Source: Eupeodes corollae (Eukaryota; Arthropoda; Insecta; Diptera; Syrphidae). From it: 64,000 nucleotides of DNA. The notes beneath the pieces are model-generated. The model was not told the origin of the DNA. It made no database searches and saw only the letters and a list, made by a program, of their open reading frames with translations. This document shows positions 10,628 through 23,518 of the stretch, in pieces. Both the position numbers and the translations under genes were made by a program. Location: the NCBI RefSeq assembly GCF_945859685.1, contig NC_079149.1, forward strand, positions 69,210,991 through 69,274,990, given 5' to 3'. Every line of letters starts with the position of its first letter. Within the stretch, counting starts at the first letter, position 1.

Positions 10628-11415
10628 CTGGAAAGAGAATTAAAAAAAAAAAAAAAAAACGAATGAATAAAATTTGCATTGGAAATTGCAGCACATAAAT
10701 AAAATATAATGGCAGATGGTAAGGATCTGTGCAAGTAATTCCTGAGACATTAAATTACAAACAAACTTAAATTTTCTGAATATTTTCTACTCTTTTTCCA
10801 TTTCTCATTTCCATTTTACAATTGAAATCAGTTTATTGCTTTTGTGTGAAGATTTCTATAGTAAAAAATAAATATGAAGGGAAAGGTTATCTTTTACTAT
10901 AGGAACTTATTTGGAATCATTTTATATGAAAACATAGGTATTAAGTTTGAACAAAATACATAGATTTATAACTTTTTTTATAGATCTAATATTTATATAT
11001 TTTTATATAATTATATAATTATATAACTATAATGGGATGACATATGTAAGGCATGTGGTAATAATATACATGAATCTTGAGTTTGGACGAACGGTCATAA
11101 AATGCATAGAATTTATTCAGGTTTAATTACTATCCATTGACTTAATGTCTTTTTAAAAATTAGATAAAACGACAACAAATTTAACGGAATTTGTGTCTTT
11201 AAGCCCTATAACTGGGCCAACCAAATATTATTTCCATTAACTCTTCGCCCTAAAATTGATACATTGATAAGGGTTTCTTACTGGAATTCAAATTGCACTT
11301 TTCCAATGGCTGTATTGAGATAGCTGTCAAAAAATAAAAACAACTTTCAGCTGTTCACAAAAAGCAGAGAAACATTTAAAAGCTTCGAAGTCAAAATTGT
11401 TGTAAGATTAAACAT
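10628..11415. other. 5' UTR intron of the kinase, nothing else recognised
   Basis: Starts with the polypyrimidine acceptor of the start-codon exon (minus strand). The rest is AT-rich without supported features. Confidence 0.5.
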
Positions 11416-12000
11416 TTAATGGATAATTCAACTGATTTGTCGGACGATGATGAATTGATAGGTGCGTAAGAATTTAATAAAAATAAGAAATAACCTTAAT
11501 CTGTAATCTGTATAAAATTTCCTCTTAGCTCAATCGGAATTCTATACGATTAATAACTAACTTGCGAAATCTCCGGTTTTAAACGATTTACGTTGAACAG
11601 AAAACTAACCTAACAAAAACAAGGACAATACCTATGTACATATATATAGTTTGGAAGAATTTCAATCTCATTTCCGAATGAGCAGAAGTTGCTTTTCGGT
11701 AAGATTTTGTGTTGGTTTCTTCACAGTAGATAAGGTTTAAGCTTAATGGTGAGACCAACGCAAGAACTTTTGTTGCATTATATATCCGTTTGGTTATCTA
11801 ACACTTCTTTAAAAACCATTCAAGAGGTAACTTTAACTAGAATAGCCAATAAAATGTGAACAAACTAGTCTTGATATCTACAATGAATTGCTTATTAACA
11901 ATTTCAAATTATAAGGATCTCTTGCACAAAGTGCAACAACTTCATCTTCAGAATGCTGGACACTTGGCTGGAGGTAAGACTTAGCAAATTGGTCATCTAC
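11416..12000 (+). mobile_element. PIF/Harbinger-like transposase remnant
   Basis: An ATG near 11420 starts MDNSTDLSDDDELI, followed by a donor (GTGCGTAAG) and an acceptor ending CCTCTTAG near 11528; splicing gives DDDELIAQSEFYTINN. Further on, LEEFQSHFRMSRSCFS (near 11655-11700) is followed by another intron-like GTAAG...TTCACAG interval. An acidic, short first exon and an EF..HFRMSR.TF block are usual at the N-terminus of PIF/Harbinger transposases. Several stops break the rest, and no DDE core or clear terminal repeats were found. Alternative: the beginning of an unrelated domesticated gene. Confidence 0.4.
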
Positions 12001-13487
12001 AAAACGAGAACAAAATAAGTCAATTTTGAAGTTTTGAAGAATAGATCATAATTACCTTCTAAAATTCGGAGGCAAATAGCTTCTTCATCGCCTATTATGT
12101 ACAGAACATCCTCAAATACAACTTCAACTAACATTTTGTATCTTTTTTTGTTTACCAACAAGTACAGTAAGCTGACATTCAAAATATTGGTCCCTTGAAA
12201 TATTGTCAACCTGACATCTCAACTCAATTTGTTTTGCATTGAATAATAGTAAATGTCAAATTTGAGAAATAATTTTGTAATGATTGATCATCACGAGTGG
12301 CAGGGCGTCATACTATCTCTCACACTTTCAGGAAAATGGGTTTTCTGAAATATTTTTTTGTTTATAATTTCTTACACCTAACAAGTTTGCTAATTCATTC
12401 TGTTGTATGTTTTTAGCCCTGAACAAAGGTTAAAATAATTGTGTAAGGTGGCCAATATTTTAGGGAAAATCAAAACAACCTTGAGATCCTCAACTTTTGA
12501 CCATAACTTAAATCAATTTTTTCGACTATCGAGTGAACATTATCCGATTATTGAATCAATTAAATCACAATACTTTAATTTTAATTGATTTCCTAAACAA
12601 AAATCTTAACATCGCAGCACACAAAACGATAGAAACAGCAAACCAATAATAACAAATCAAAGCCAAAAAAACCGATTCCTCTCAGTGGGAAGCATTTGTA
12701 CTATAGGTAATCTAATCGGTAAAGTAAATTAAATCATCGAAAAACGATGATAATAATAGGCCGCTGAAAATAAATTTTTCTGAATCTCAATGTTGATGAA
12801 TGTTTTAGGTTTATCATTTTTCTCAAAAAAAAAAAAAAAAAAAAACAAATCAATCTATGAGTTACCCGAACAGACGTTTTTTAAACGATATATATTTTTA
12901 ATGCACGATGAAGTTGCATGAACTTGTTCTTTGGAGCTATTCGGTATTTTATTCAAAAAATATATATTGTATTATTTTTTATTTTAAATGTATTTTTTGG
13001 CACTATTTACACTAAGAATAAATACCTACATGTATGAATAAAATTTACATATACATATGCAAATATGACTTTCTTTCACGATTGACAAAACAGCTTGACT
13101 TTGACTTCATAGCCAAAACTTAATTTTTATGTTTATTTTGCATGTATAAGTTTGTATGCCATATTTCGTAGTTGCTGTTGTCGATCCCATCATTCTAAGA
13201 CTGAACTCACACATGATTAAATGTGATTTACAGAAACAAAGACTTGAGGTGAGATTTGTCTATTTTCACAGTTCTCTTTTGTTTGTTTTTCACGTGCTTT
13301 TTAAACTCACCATGAAAATACTATAGAAATAATGATTTTGAACGCGTTCCGAACCTTTAGACCGAAGACATAGATTCATATTCATAGTTCCTTGATAAGT
13401 TCTGATTTTGTCTTTGCTAAATTAAACTTCAGTTTATGTTATTCTTAGAGAATTTTAACCCATTTTAAAACGATAAAACGGAACCTA

Positions 13488-13507
13488 CATATATATATAT
13501 ATATATA
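13488..13507. repeat. (TA)n microsatellite
   Basis: About ten TA units in a row following CCTACA. Confidence 0.8.
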
Positions 13508-14990
13508 AAACGTCAAAAATAAACAAACTGATTGAGTAAATTCAGCTTCGAGACATTTTACTTGAAAATTTAAAACAAAAATTAAAATGTCAAAAGACTT
13601 AAGCATATATAAATATTTTGATATTTTACTAGCTAACAAAAAACGAAATCTCTACTTAAGCCGATTGGACCCCTTTGAAATAGATAAATACGATTTGTAT
13701 GAAAGGTATCGATTTGAGAAAAAAAAACTGTCAAGTTTATGATTGACCTTCTAAATATTGCAGATCGAAATTCAATGAAATGTTTGCTTATATCTGTGTG
13801 CTTCCAAGCCTTAAAACCACCAGCCCGACTTCATAAAATGTCTCAACTAACAGCAAATAAAATAGTTTAAAAGGTTTCAAAGATGTTGGCCCTCCAGCTA
13901 ATGCAATTTATTTTGTACCCTCTACAAGCCATTTTGTATAGGTTTAAGTGAAATGTTTAAAAATTGTATGCATGAATTGCAGCTGTGTCTAACCCATATG
14001 TTAAATTTAGACTCCAGTTTAAATAGAATCGGGTTTAAAATATGACTATGAATAATGAATATGCCGCATTTGTGTTTTATATTAAGGTATGGAGACATCA
14101 CGTAACTTTCGTATTAATTTGATTTTTTTTTCTTGAAAAATAGGGAGAAAACGCGACAAAGACAAACAGCGTTGGTGTTTTTGTTTTACAATATTTTTGT
14201 GTCACAATTTAAGAAGTGAAAAAAAAAACTAAGTTAAAAGATTTTTTTTTTAATTTACAGTTTAAACTAACATAAATAAACCGACAAATTTTGTCGGTGT
14301 TTTGATATTTAAATGTGTTATAAGTGGCCGTGAGATCGTTTCAATAACGAGTACAACAAGGATATTTTGTGTTTTCAATTTTTTATTTTCAGCCATAAGA
14401 AACATGGCGAAAGAGAGCATCTCTGTGTTAATAATAATACTTAGCTTCATACAAAAAGTTAAAAACCCTTCATTTTAATTGTTAGTATGAATGACAGACA
14501 TTTATTGTTCTGATTTAGCGTTTTTGTGTTTTGTGCACAATTTCTATCACCGTAGCGAATTTTCGTTTAACTTAGTTTAAGAACTTGAGTTGGAAATTAA
14601 TTTTGTACCATTTCTATTTTTTTTTTTTTTTTAATAATGGAAATTTGATTACTGCTCATATTCTGATATTTTCGGGGTAGGTTTATCCCTCGAAGCCCCT
14701 ACCTGCGTTCGCCCTTGTTATAAAGGTACCAATTTGTAGATTACTTTGTAGTATTTAGGTAAAAGTTTATTATGGTCATTGAACCCAATCTAAATTTATA
14801 TTTGTGGTCAAAGTTAATCAAATAGGTTTCATAAAATTGCCAAATGGAGAAACAAAATTTTAACAAAACCAATACTTTCCCATACACCAAGTAGTAACAC
14901 GCTACAAAAGCATCTTTAAAAAACGTGAAATGATTGAGCAAAAGGAGATGATTGTGAAGCTTGGCCAAAATTGTGCAAGAGACACGTTGC

Positions 14991-15241
14991 TGACGTCATA
15001 TGATGGTGCGGCATTCTCCTATTTAAAGTAAACTCTCAGACACATATAGATATAGCCGAGTGATTTGTTTTCGTTGATGACGCCTTTGATGACCACAACT
15101 ACCATGACAAGAGAATAAATTTGATTGAGTAGTTTTAAAAAGAAAAGTGTTCACATCGCAATACTCCTAGCTGATGCTGAAATTCTGATTCTGTTGCGTT
15201 GAGAGGGAGATTTACGTGGAAGCTATCTTCAGCTGACGTCA
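14991..15241. promoter_or_regulatory. Pair of TGACGTCA (CRE-type) sites
   Basis: Two perfect palindromic cAMP-response-element octamers, TGACGTCA, at 14991-14998 and 15234-15241, 243 bp apart, in sequence that is slightly GC-richer than its surroundings. CREB/ATF factors bind this motif; binding here is inferred only. Confidence 0.3.
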
Positions 15242-15976
15242 AAAAGTAATTTCACTTGTCACGTTTTAGATATAGAATACTTATATGTGTGTCTAGTGAA
15301 TATAGCTTAAGGATGGTTTGTTTATTTTTTGGTGGCTATATTGTTTTGTTTTTATAAAGCGCGGGCTTTTTTTAGTCTATCCCTTTTAAATTTTGTAAGA
15401 TAATGTAAACAAGTTGAGGTAAACGCATTTAATAAAATTTATAGGTGTGTGGTCATCTAAAGTTAGATTCATTTAAAGCTAATTGATGAAAAAGTTACTG
15501 TTCTGTTTGCTTTGAATTGTTTCTCTTTACTTTTATTTAAATCCAAAAAGCTTGTTTTAAATAGAAAAAAATAATAATAACCAACATAGATATACAACAT
15601 AAAATAAAAAAGGAGCCAAACAAAGTTTTGCTGTCTAGTTTATTGGTTATTTTTCAAATAAATAAAATAAAGTGGATTTGTTGCCTTAATTGACAACTTT
15701 GACACTTTAAATTAATTGGAGAAACTATTTTGAAAGTGACACTGCAGTAAATCAAATCTTTTTTTTTAAGTACAAACTCGGAAAAAATGGGATAGATTAT
15801 AATAACTTATAATTTTATTTCTGGCTGTACGTTATTTTTGTTTTGGTTGGGTTTATATTCTGTTCATGATTAAATAAAACTCACTCAGTTTTAAGAAATA
15901 ATTTAACAGAAAGAATATCATATTCATATATGTATATTATTTCGCTAGTAAGTATCCCTTTTCCGGCACAATAAAA

Positions 15977-16290
15977 CTATTGTTTCTTTAGCTGTGTGGC
16001 AAGTGGTGCCGTCCTATTTAAACCACATTTTGTCCACATCCATGTATTTCGATTCGGCCATACAAAGTTCGTTATCATCTCACGATAGTGAACACTATTC
16101 ACAGTACCACCAGCCAATAAACCGCACCACACAGTCACTCTTGAATTATCATTCGCTCGAATACGACGATTCTGTTTATTGAAGAATCCACTGAGCTGAA
16201 AATGTTTTTCATCATTGAAGATGATTTTCTTCAAAAATTGATCATCTAACATTGACATTTCTTAACATTCTGATCATTGACGTCGTCTAA
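15977..16290 (-). mobile_element. Tc1/mariner-superfamily transposase fragment
   Basis: Minus-strand frame of 93 residues containing FLKKIIFNDEKHFQLSGFFN, KQNRRIRANDN, VTVWCGLLAGGTV and YREMITNFVWPN, then a degenerate MWTKCGLNRTAPLATQLKKQ. These are the successive blocks of the DDE_3 transposase found in many insect genomes: the NDE.HF block carries the first catalytic Asp, and MWFQQDGATCHTA, which carries the second in intact relatives, is here frameshifted. The segment between VTVWCG..GG and VN (normally GPYFF) is deleted. Inactive. Confidence 0.8.
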
Positions 16291-16301
16291 AATGGTCAAG
16301 A

Positions 16302-17258
16302 GCAAGGCCGGATTTACAGGTGCAGAGGCCTCGGAGGAAAGGAGTGCAGACCCCCTCGACCCAACTTATTTACAAAATAAAGTAAACCATTTTTTTTCAC
16401 TCGAATTTTTCAAATAATAATTTATTGTGAAACCAAGTAGGATCCTTAAACACATGAATAAATATAAACGGACAAACTAATTTTCTGAAATTAAATTTTA
16501 GGTTTGACGAACGGAACCTTGCGATCTTTTTAGGCAAAAAATCGTTGATGATTTCGTTGAAATACAATTCTCGGAGTAGATCGCTTTCAATGCTCAGGAA
16601 AGAAAGCTTCAATAGACGTTTAAGTCCCATCGTGGCTCGAAGCCTATTTTTTATAATTCTCATTTTTGAAAATGAGCGCTCTCCAGTGCAAATTGTTACA
16701 ATCGAAACTAAATACATTCTCAATGAAACTTCGAGGTTTAGGAATGTAGCTCTTAAATTTAGATTTTCGAGAATTTGGTAGTAAAATAGTTCCGGCTATT
16801 GATCTATTCCACAGTTCTTTTCCTTTTTGTATGAGTCAATCAATGAACCAATTCATTACCAGGACTAGGCGCTCAATCTTCCGGATACACATTTTTATCA
16901 ATTCCTCCGTTGAAGCGTGCAAATTTTTAGCATCCATCTTCTCGATGTGATTCAGGAATCCAAATGTCGAACTTACAGATTCATAGGCATGCAATCTTTC
17001 AGGGCTTTCGTAGCTTCAGATCGACAAGACCAACGAGTGTCGCTGAGCTTTTTTAAGTATAAAAACTGGCCGCTTTTCTTTTACGATAATATCTCAATCA
17101 GAAGTCGATGCCGCTTTGTGCTGGCTGTGAAAAACGTGTTTAAGTTCTGCACAAAATCAAAGAATTGAACAGCCGATTTACGTATCAAAGGAAAAGATGT
17201 TTACTAGTGGAGGCCCCGGGGCTTCCACCTCGATTGCACTCCTCTCAATCGGGCCCTG
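16302..17258 (-). mobile_element. hAT element remnant (ZMYM1-like transposase)
   Basis: Minus-strand remnant of a hAT transposase of the ZMYM1/DUF4371-related group. Blocks read KRHRLLIEILS, KKLSDTRWSCRSEATKALKD (near 16975-17060; the DTRWSCR.EA motif is diagnostic) and the C-terminal dimerisation block TGERSFSKMRIIKNRLRATM (near 16620-16690) followed by RLLKLSFLSIESDLLREL. Ends resemble imperfect inverted repeats: CAAGGCCGGATTTACAGG from 16303 and, read from the other end near 17258, CAGGGCCCGATTGAGAGG. An 8-bp duplication could not be seen. The N-terminal half including the first catalytic Asp is missing. Confidence 0.75.
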
Positions 17259-17689
17259 ATTAAAGGGCTTTAATACTTGAGTCAATTGCATCTTATAAGT
17301 GTGTAAATTAAAGCCTTTATGCATAAAGTTCATCAACGACGAGCGTGATAGGTACAATTGTTAGGCACGACAACTAGTTAAGCAGCAGATTAGGTTTGGT
17401 CTTTTGGACGATTTTTCCGATTATCTTTGGGCGATTAAATTTTAAATTTATAATAAGCCTGAATAACTTTATTGAGTTGCTCGATTGTTTATCTTTCTAT
17501 GATTCAAATTCAGTAGTCTGAAATTGAGAAATGGCAAATGAAATTCAGAAAAAAACTTGACTTTTAGGTGTAGTTTACATTCGACATCGGCTCTTAAAAT
17601 TTAACCAACCTTCAAAAGAGGAACCAGGATGAAAAACAAGGCTTCTGGTACTTAGTTTTATGAAGGGAGGCACAATTTAGTGATTTAAG
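17259..17689. other. Non-coding gap between hAT and Helitron
   Basis: AT-rich; no exon or terminal repeat supported. Confidence 0.4.
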
Positions 17690-19772
17690 ATAATTTGCAT
17701 GAAGGTTGCATTTGGTAGATATGCAGCCACAGGGTTTATAAATTGATTAGGAAAAACTTTGGAGCGGCAAATTTTTGGTCTTCGCATCCTGAAAATGGAA
17801 ACAAGGCCAAGTGTTTCCATGATTAAGATTAATTTGTGACGAAAAATGAAAGACAAGAAAAACTTACCGTAACTATAGAAAACTCGATACGTTTTAATAA
17901 TGTGGAACTTTGAAACAAAATTTGGTAGCGGAAGTTTTTGCACGGGGACGGGTACATTACAAATGGCTCATTGTAATTACAATTTTTGAAAAAGAAAATA
18001 TCTTAGTACTGTGCTTTCTTATTTACGAAATTTGATTTACAACCCATACTAATATCATAAAATCGAAAGTAACTCTGTCTGTCTGTTACTCAATCACGCC
18101 TAAGCTACTGAAACAATTTGCATGAAAATTTGGTAAGGAGATATTTTGATAACCCAGAGGGGACATAGGATAACTTTTACCCCGGGAAAATGACGCATTC
18201 CCATGGAAAAATTCAGGTGGGCGGATCACTTTTGCGCCTAAACTACTGAACATGTTTAAATGAAATTTGGTAGCGAGATAGTTTGAGACTTAAGAAAGCA
18301 CATGAGGTACTTTTGACCTCGGAAAATAAACGCTTTCATATGCATTACTTTCCGAGGAATCTAATCGCTTTCACTCCTAAATTAAAAAAGATTTGAATAA
18401 TATTTTGATAAAATTGGTATTACGGGAAAACAACGAGGATGTTCCACTTTTAAATTCAGAACAAAAAATAAGTTTTGACACATTTATGCAAAATTTCCAG
18501 CGGAGAAGGTGGTTTCCTATTTTTAGATACTCCAGGAGGTAGAGACAAAACTTTTCTTTTGAATCTATTGTTAGCTCAAATTCGGAAAAACAATGGAGTG
18601 GTGGACGGACAGAGCACTCGGTTCTTAAACTGCAGTTGAACTTAGCTCATGAGGAAACGCCAGTATATAATATCAGCAAAAGTAGTGAGCGTGGAAGAAT
18701 GTTGCAGCAGTGTAAATTGTTATTTTAGGATGAACTTACAATATCCCACAAAAAAGCAGTTGAAGCACTGGATCGTACACTGAAAGACATCAAGAATAAC
18801 CGGATTAACATGGGAGGGATGGTGGTTCTCTTAGCAGGCGACTTAAGGCAGAAGGTACACCGGTAGATGAAATAAACGCATGTTTAAAGGCATCTGTGTT
18901 ATGGGTACATGTAAAAAAGTTTTGTCTGACTACGAATATGCGAGTACAGCTACACAATGATTCTGAAGCAGCATAATATGCCGCTGCTCTTCTAAAAATC
19001 GTAGAAGACTGTATGCCAACAGACTATGTAACGGCGCGATTACGTTGAGTCATGAATTCTGTTAAATTTTCTGTAGCACAGATGCATATAAATATGGCCA
19101 ATCGGGAGTGGTTGTGTTAGAGGGAAATTTTAGCTCCAACTAATGTGATAGCTAGCCAGAGAAACTAACAAATTATGTGGGACGTTGAGTGAGATATCGT
19201 CGAGTGGACACGGAGCAAGTAACATCATATACCCGATAGGATTTATTAATTCTTTGTAATTATTATAGGAGTGCCTTTTCATAACTCCTGATAATAAGAA
19301 ATCTCGACACACCAAAGTTATGTAATGGTACACGGCTACAGATTACTCATCTAGGACGAAATGTTATAAAAGCTATAATCATGACTGCAGTTTCCTTTAA
19401 AAGCAGCATTTGCAATAACAATAAATAAAGCTCAGGGGCGCAAACGCTGAAAGCTGCAGATGTAAATTTGGATAAAAACTGTTTTTCCCATGGACAATTA
19501 TATGTAGCGTGCTCACGAGTCTTAAACCCAAAAGATCTTTACGTTCTGGGCAAGAAAGCAAAAACAAAAAACATCGTATATAAAAATATATTGCAGCAAC
19601 CTATCTTCTTCTTAAAATGTATTAACCTAACCTAAACTATGACAATCACACTTAGTATGGCTTCATCCCATCTCGGCATAATTCAAACATAAGTACAAAA
19701 AAGCTCAGGTTTTTTTTATCCTACTATCCAAAAAAACTCTCTAATGTCGATGAAGTCGCACGTAAAAGCTAG
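17690..19772 (+). mobile_element. Helitron, internally deleted, with helicase remnant
   Basis: Left part (17690-18450) holds repeated TTTGGTA-centred units and CATACTAATATCATAAAATC followed by TCTGTCTGTCTGTTACTC, the kind of sequence found at the start of arthropod Helitrons. Then a Pif1-type helicase remnant follows: GGFLFLDTPGG (Walker A equivalent, near 18510-18545), TKKQLKHWI, RLQITHLGRNVIKA (near 19340-19370), then AFAITINKAQGQTL equivalent and FSHGQLYVACSRV (near 19480-19520), and KKAKTKNIVYKNILQQ. The 3' terminus is AGTCGCACGTAAAAGCTAG (ending 19772) directly followed by T, as expected for CTAG|T insertion. The replication-initiator (HUH) domain is absent and the frame is full of stops, so it is dead. 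Confidence 0.75.
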
Positions 19773-21313
19773 TATAAAATATAATTTTCAGGTATAACTG
19801 AGCAAAACATATTGATCGAAACCGTTTATTGGCCAATGATGTATTATGTGCATTTAAATGTGGAATGTTTATTATAATAATTTATAACATAATACATATT
19901 TACACAAAACCGTTGAGGCTTATAAAAGGTTCTTAAAAATTCAGTCTTTTCCTCGACTTTTTCCGTTGTAAGCTTATAATCAATATAATTTCAATTTTCA
20001 TTAAGCATATTCATTCATCTATTTCCCATACTTACTTACTTACATACTTAAGGTGCAGCCAAAGCTGTCCCCAATTTCGCGAGACAAGTTGGTTGGGGTC
20101 CCCATTTGCGTGCTCCACCCATTATTTTCAAACCAATATCATTTCATATTTTCTTCTTATTATCAGATCATAATAACAGTTTTTAAAGTTATACGCTGAG
20201 ATTGGAAAAAAGGCTTTTCTATAGCCTAACGTGTTGTTTTCTGGCTTTCTTCACTTTCCTGCCTATCACGATTTCTAACTTTTCGGGCTTATTTTCCTTG
20301 TTTTTTTTTTTCAATTTGAACCAGCAAATTAATGTCGGGCGTTTTTCCAAAAATTTGTGAATGAGATAAAATGTTAATGATAACGAGTCAAAACTGAATT
20401 CTTCATTCGAAGATGATGAACTAAGTTTCACTGAAAGCTTTTATGGGAGTAATTTGATTTCGTGTAGTGAGAGTTTAAATGATATACACTGTTTTGTACT
20501 TTTTCGAATTATTATTTTATTTAATATTGAGTAATCATACCAAACTACTGCTTACACGTTGTTAATCTATTATTTTCTTAAATACATTTCTTTTTAAATA
20601 CGTAAACCTAATTCATCACTATTAAAGAGTGGATAGTGCAGTGATATTGTAAACTGATGATTTTCCAGAACATTGAACGAGAATAATGTTCTTTTATCTT
20701 TGAAAACAAGGCATGTTCTTAAATGGCACATGTCTGTCAATAGCGTTTCAAAAGATTTAACTTTTTAATACAAACAATACAAGTCTTCAAACAAATCGAA
20801 TGCAGATGTGCGAAACTTAATCACCATAAATTTAGCCGGTATGTAGCATGATCCACACAAAATATCAACAATCTTCAGTGAGTTAAAAATACATCTAAGA
20901 AATTGTAATGAGATAAAAATTCAACACCTGATGTTTATATGAAATAAGATGAAACGCTCAAGTACAAATATATGCCATGGTCTATAACTACTCCATCTTA
21001 TGTACATGTATACAAACTTTTTAATATAGAAAAAGATTAAGGCAAAACATGCGTACGTAATTTTGTTTGGCCCATTTTTGATCGTAAAATTATTTGAATT
21101 TCCTTTCGTGACGTTGTTGATACCGTACATCCTGGGAAAGAAATTCAGATATTTATATGATGGAGTCATATAAAATTCAATAAAAGTCTGCCGAAGTAAA
21201 CAGGTTATTGAAGAACATCACGCGTCTTTCGAAATACGAAAGAAAAATGAACATCAGCAGTAGTTTAGTTTGAAAAAATACCCCACGGTTTTGATGGACC
21301 AGATTTATTTCAG

Positions 21314-21523
21314 ATGAAATTTCTTCTCTTTTTCGCCTATGTCACATTTCTTAATATTTTAAATATTCAAATACTTTCCTGCACTAAAAGTGTTAGGAAT
21401 AAGTATTCCACTTCAATAAAAAATATACCTACACAAAAGTTTCTGTGTACAAATGTTTTAGTGGATATATCCAAAATCCAAGTTATTCTCATTAAAATTA
21501 AAAAAATTCAAATAATTATCTAA
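21314..21523 (+). CDS. Candidate small secreted peptide (69 aa), unproven
   Basis: The frame starts MKFLLFFAYVTFLNILNIQI and continues LSCTKS, a good signal-peptide shape (Lys, about 16 hydrophobic residues, then SC). The remaining 45 residues are basic and Ile/Lys-rich with a single further Cys. An initiator-like TTTCAGATG sits right at the start codon and AATAAA follows the stop within 25 bp. No TATA box or homologue is recognised. Because the region is AT-rich, an open frame of this size can arise by chance; the signal-like N-terminus is the only positive evidence. Confidence 0.2.
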   Translation: MKFLLFFAYVTFLNILNIQILSCTKSVRNKYSTSIKNIPTQKFLCTNVLVDISKIQVILIKIKKIQIII

Positions 21524-21700
21524 GTAAAAATAATTTTTAAAATAAAGCTAATATTAGTAACAATGTTAACCGTTAATCGAAATACATTGTATATTATCTT
21601 TTTGAATAATATTAATATTATAATACATTTAATTCAGCCAACAAGTATCACTTAATTTATTGTACGATTCCAACAGGAGGAGGCGGTTCAAAGTTTGCTG

Positions 21701-21708
21701 GTTCAGTC
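21701..21708. repeat. Target-site duplication, left (hAT)
   Basis: GTTCAGTC, identical to 23706-23713. Confidence 0.9.
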
Positions 21709-23188
21709 CAGTAGCGGATCCAGAGGGGGGATCGTAGGGGTCATGACCCTCACTGTGATATAATTTGTTTGTCTTTTTGTAGGAATTCCCTTCAATTCAA
21801 AACTAATCGTATTGAGTTAATGGATATAACCGCAATTATATTTTGAATTATTTATTTTTTGTATATGAAAACTAAATTGCGAAAATTCATCAAATTTTGA
21901 CCAATGGACGATCCCGTGGGGGGGGGCCATATGAGCCATAAAGTTTATACAGTTAGGTTGTATAAGTAAAGATTAGGTAGTAGTTTAATGACATTAACCA
22001 AAAAGTGATTTTCTGTCAAAAACATTTAAAATTTCTGTAACTTAAATGAGGCTTTAAATTATTTTAATAAAATTTGTTTCCAAGAAAAAGAGCTCAAATT
22101 CAGGTTTTTAAGAAGAAACCTTAAATATGAGGTCTTCAATTTTATATTAAGTTGTCTTTAAATTCCTGAAACTAGCCTTCGATTGCATCTTATGTTTTGC
22201 ATGCACTGTACATGAATAGTGAACATTTAAGTGATTGGTACTTGCCACACATAGGAATTATATATATGGCAACTATTGCATTCGTAGAAAATTTCGAATC
22301 AAACATGACATTAAAATGGTAGAAAACTCAAAAACTTTTAAGCCAATTAACTTAAGGCTTTTTTTTTCATTTTTTAATACTAAAAAACAGCAGTCCTCAT
22401 ACAAATTTTAAGTAACAGATTTGAATAATGTTGTCTTTCTTTATAAAACTTTTAAGATCGTAAAAAATTAAAGATATCTATATTTTGAAGTGAATTTTTA
22501 GATGTTCTAGAACTGAGATTTAAGCACGAACTTCAAGTATGTACATTTTCCGAAACCAGCAAAAGTGACACATTTGTTAAACTAATGGCTAATTGAAAAC
22601 ACAATGCACATTCATATCTATTAATATAAAAGCTTTGAATCTCTTGAGAACTGAAGTGAAAAGATATTCTGAAACGTGTGATTTGTGACTGCCACACAAA
22701 AGTTTCTTCCCAGCTTATTTGTTTACCTTAGTTTGTTCAGAGAAATTATATACTTAAATGCACTTATTTCCTTAAATTCAAGAGCCAAACATTTTTCTCT
22801 CTACAATTTAAAAGTTTTGTTGACTCCTTTAAGATTAAAATATTTTCAAACATCAGCTCCAATCTACGAGTAAGCAGACTGATAGCGAAAGTACTAATAG
22901 ACTCCCGAAAATTGAGACCGAAAAAACTACAGATTCTTTCTCATTTTCTGGGTTTTGGAATTTTTGTAGCGTTTTTGGCAATAATATAAATGGCAACAAA
23001 AAAGAATATGTTCTTTTTGAAAGAAAGCAAAGTTCCAAACAGTTTCGTACATTTTTCCATGAAAGCAATAAAAACCCTCTAAACTATTGTGTTTTGCTCT
23101 TAAATATGGCATATTTAGAAAACTGTTAGAATCTTGGAATGCTTTTAAATGAAGAAAGTCTACTAAATTAAATAGCTAGACTATACCT

Positions 23189-23200
23189 TGCTGGACAATA
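23189..23200. repeat. Target-site duplication, SINE side 1
   Basis: TGCTGGACAATA, repeated at 23519-23530. Confidence 0.85.
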
Positions 23201-23518
23201 TAAATAAATTGGTTGGCGCTAAAGTCCGTTGTGAACCAGGGCCTAGTGACTTACAACTCTCAACCATTCCTGTGTGCGAGTACTGTTGTCAGGAATGGAA
23301 GGAACCTATAATTTTAGGCCGAATCCGAACGGTTAATTTGAGAAAGCACTTTTTCATGACAAGAGTTACTCTTGGAGAATTTGTCAATTCCTCGCAAGAG
23401 GCTGTACCCGCGAAAATTATTTTTTTTTATAAATTAAGGTGGCACAGGCAGGGATTGCACCCAAGACCCTTTGCATGATAGTCCAACGCTCTAACCATCA
23501 TGTCACGGGTACTTCTAC
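23201..23518 (-). mobile_element. Full-length tRNA-derived SINE (reference copy)
   Basis: A 318-bp SINE in reverse orientation with a perfect 12-bp target duplication TGCTGGACAATA on both sides. On its sense strand it starts GTAGAAGTACCCGTGACATG, with an A-box-like GTGACATGATGG and, about 45 bases later, a B-box-like GGGTGCAATCCC, so the head derives from a tRNA. The body has CTCTTGCGAGGAATTGACAA and CTCCAAGAGTAACTCTTGTC; the tail has CAGGAATGGTTGAGAGTTGT and AAGTCACTAGGCCCTGG and ends in ATTTATTTAT. Related copies or pieces: 7661-7702, 9431-9555, 33105-33324, 44495-44665, 50150-50287. Confidence 0.85.

Larger units (their letters stand above)
12001..15976. other. Long non-coding stretch with simple repeats
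   Basis: No coding exon could be supported. Contents: a poly-A run at about 12826-12844, a (TA)n microsatellite at about 13488-13507, poly-T at 14620-14632, and two perfect TGACGTCA octamers (14991-14998 and 15234-15241, listed separately). The minus-strand frame at 11997-12209 has no recognisable domain. Confidence 0.5.
19773..21708. other. Non-coding with a minor repeat
   Basis: Contains a piece of a dispersed repeat at about 20030-20120 (CTTACTTACTTACATACTTA, then AGGTGCAGCC and GTTGGTTGGGGTCCCC) and one small open frame listed separately. Nothing else supported. Confidence 0.45.

Noticed and set aside
10491..10694. 67-codon minus-strand ORF read as one protein
   Set aside because: Only its middle part is real (the kinase start exon); the N-terminal phenylalanine run is the polypyrimidine tract and the C-terminal part is intron.
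11997..12209. 70-codon minus-strand ORF (VEVVFEDVLYIIGDEEAICL)
   Set aside because: Looks mildly protein-like but no family, start or splice context supports it; left as unassigned next to the Harbinger-like remnant.
16545..17168. Plus-strand ORFs in the 16.5-17.2 kb region
   Set aside because: Shadows of the minus-strand hAT transposase.
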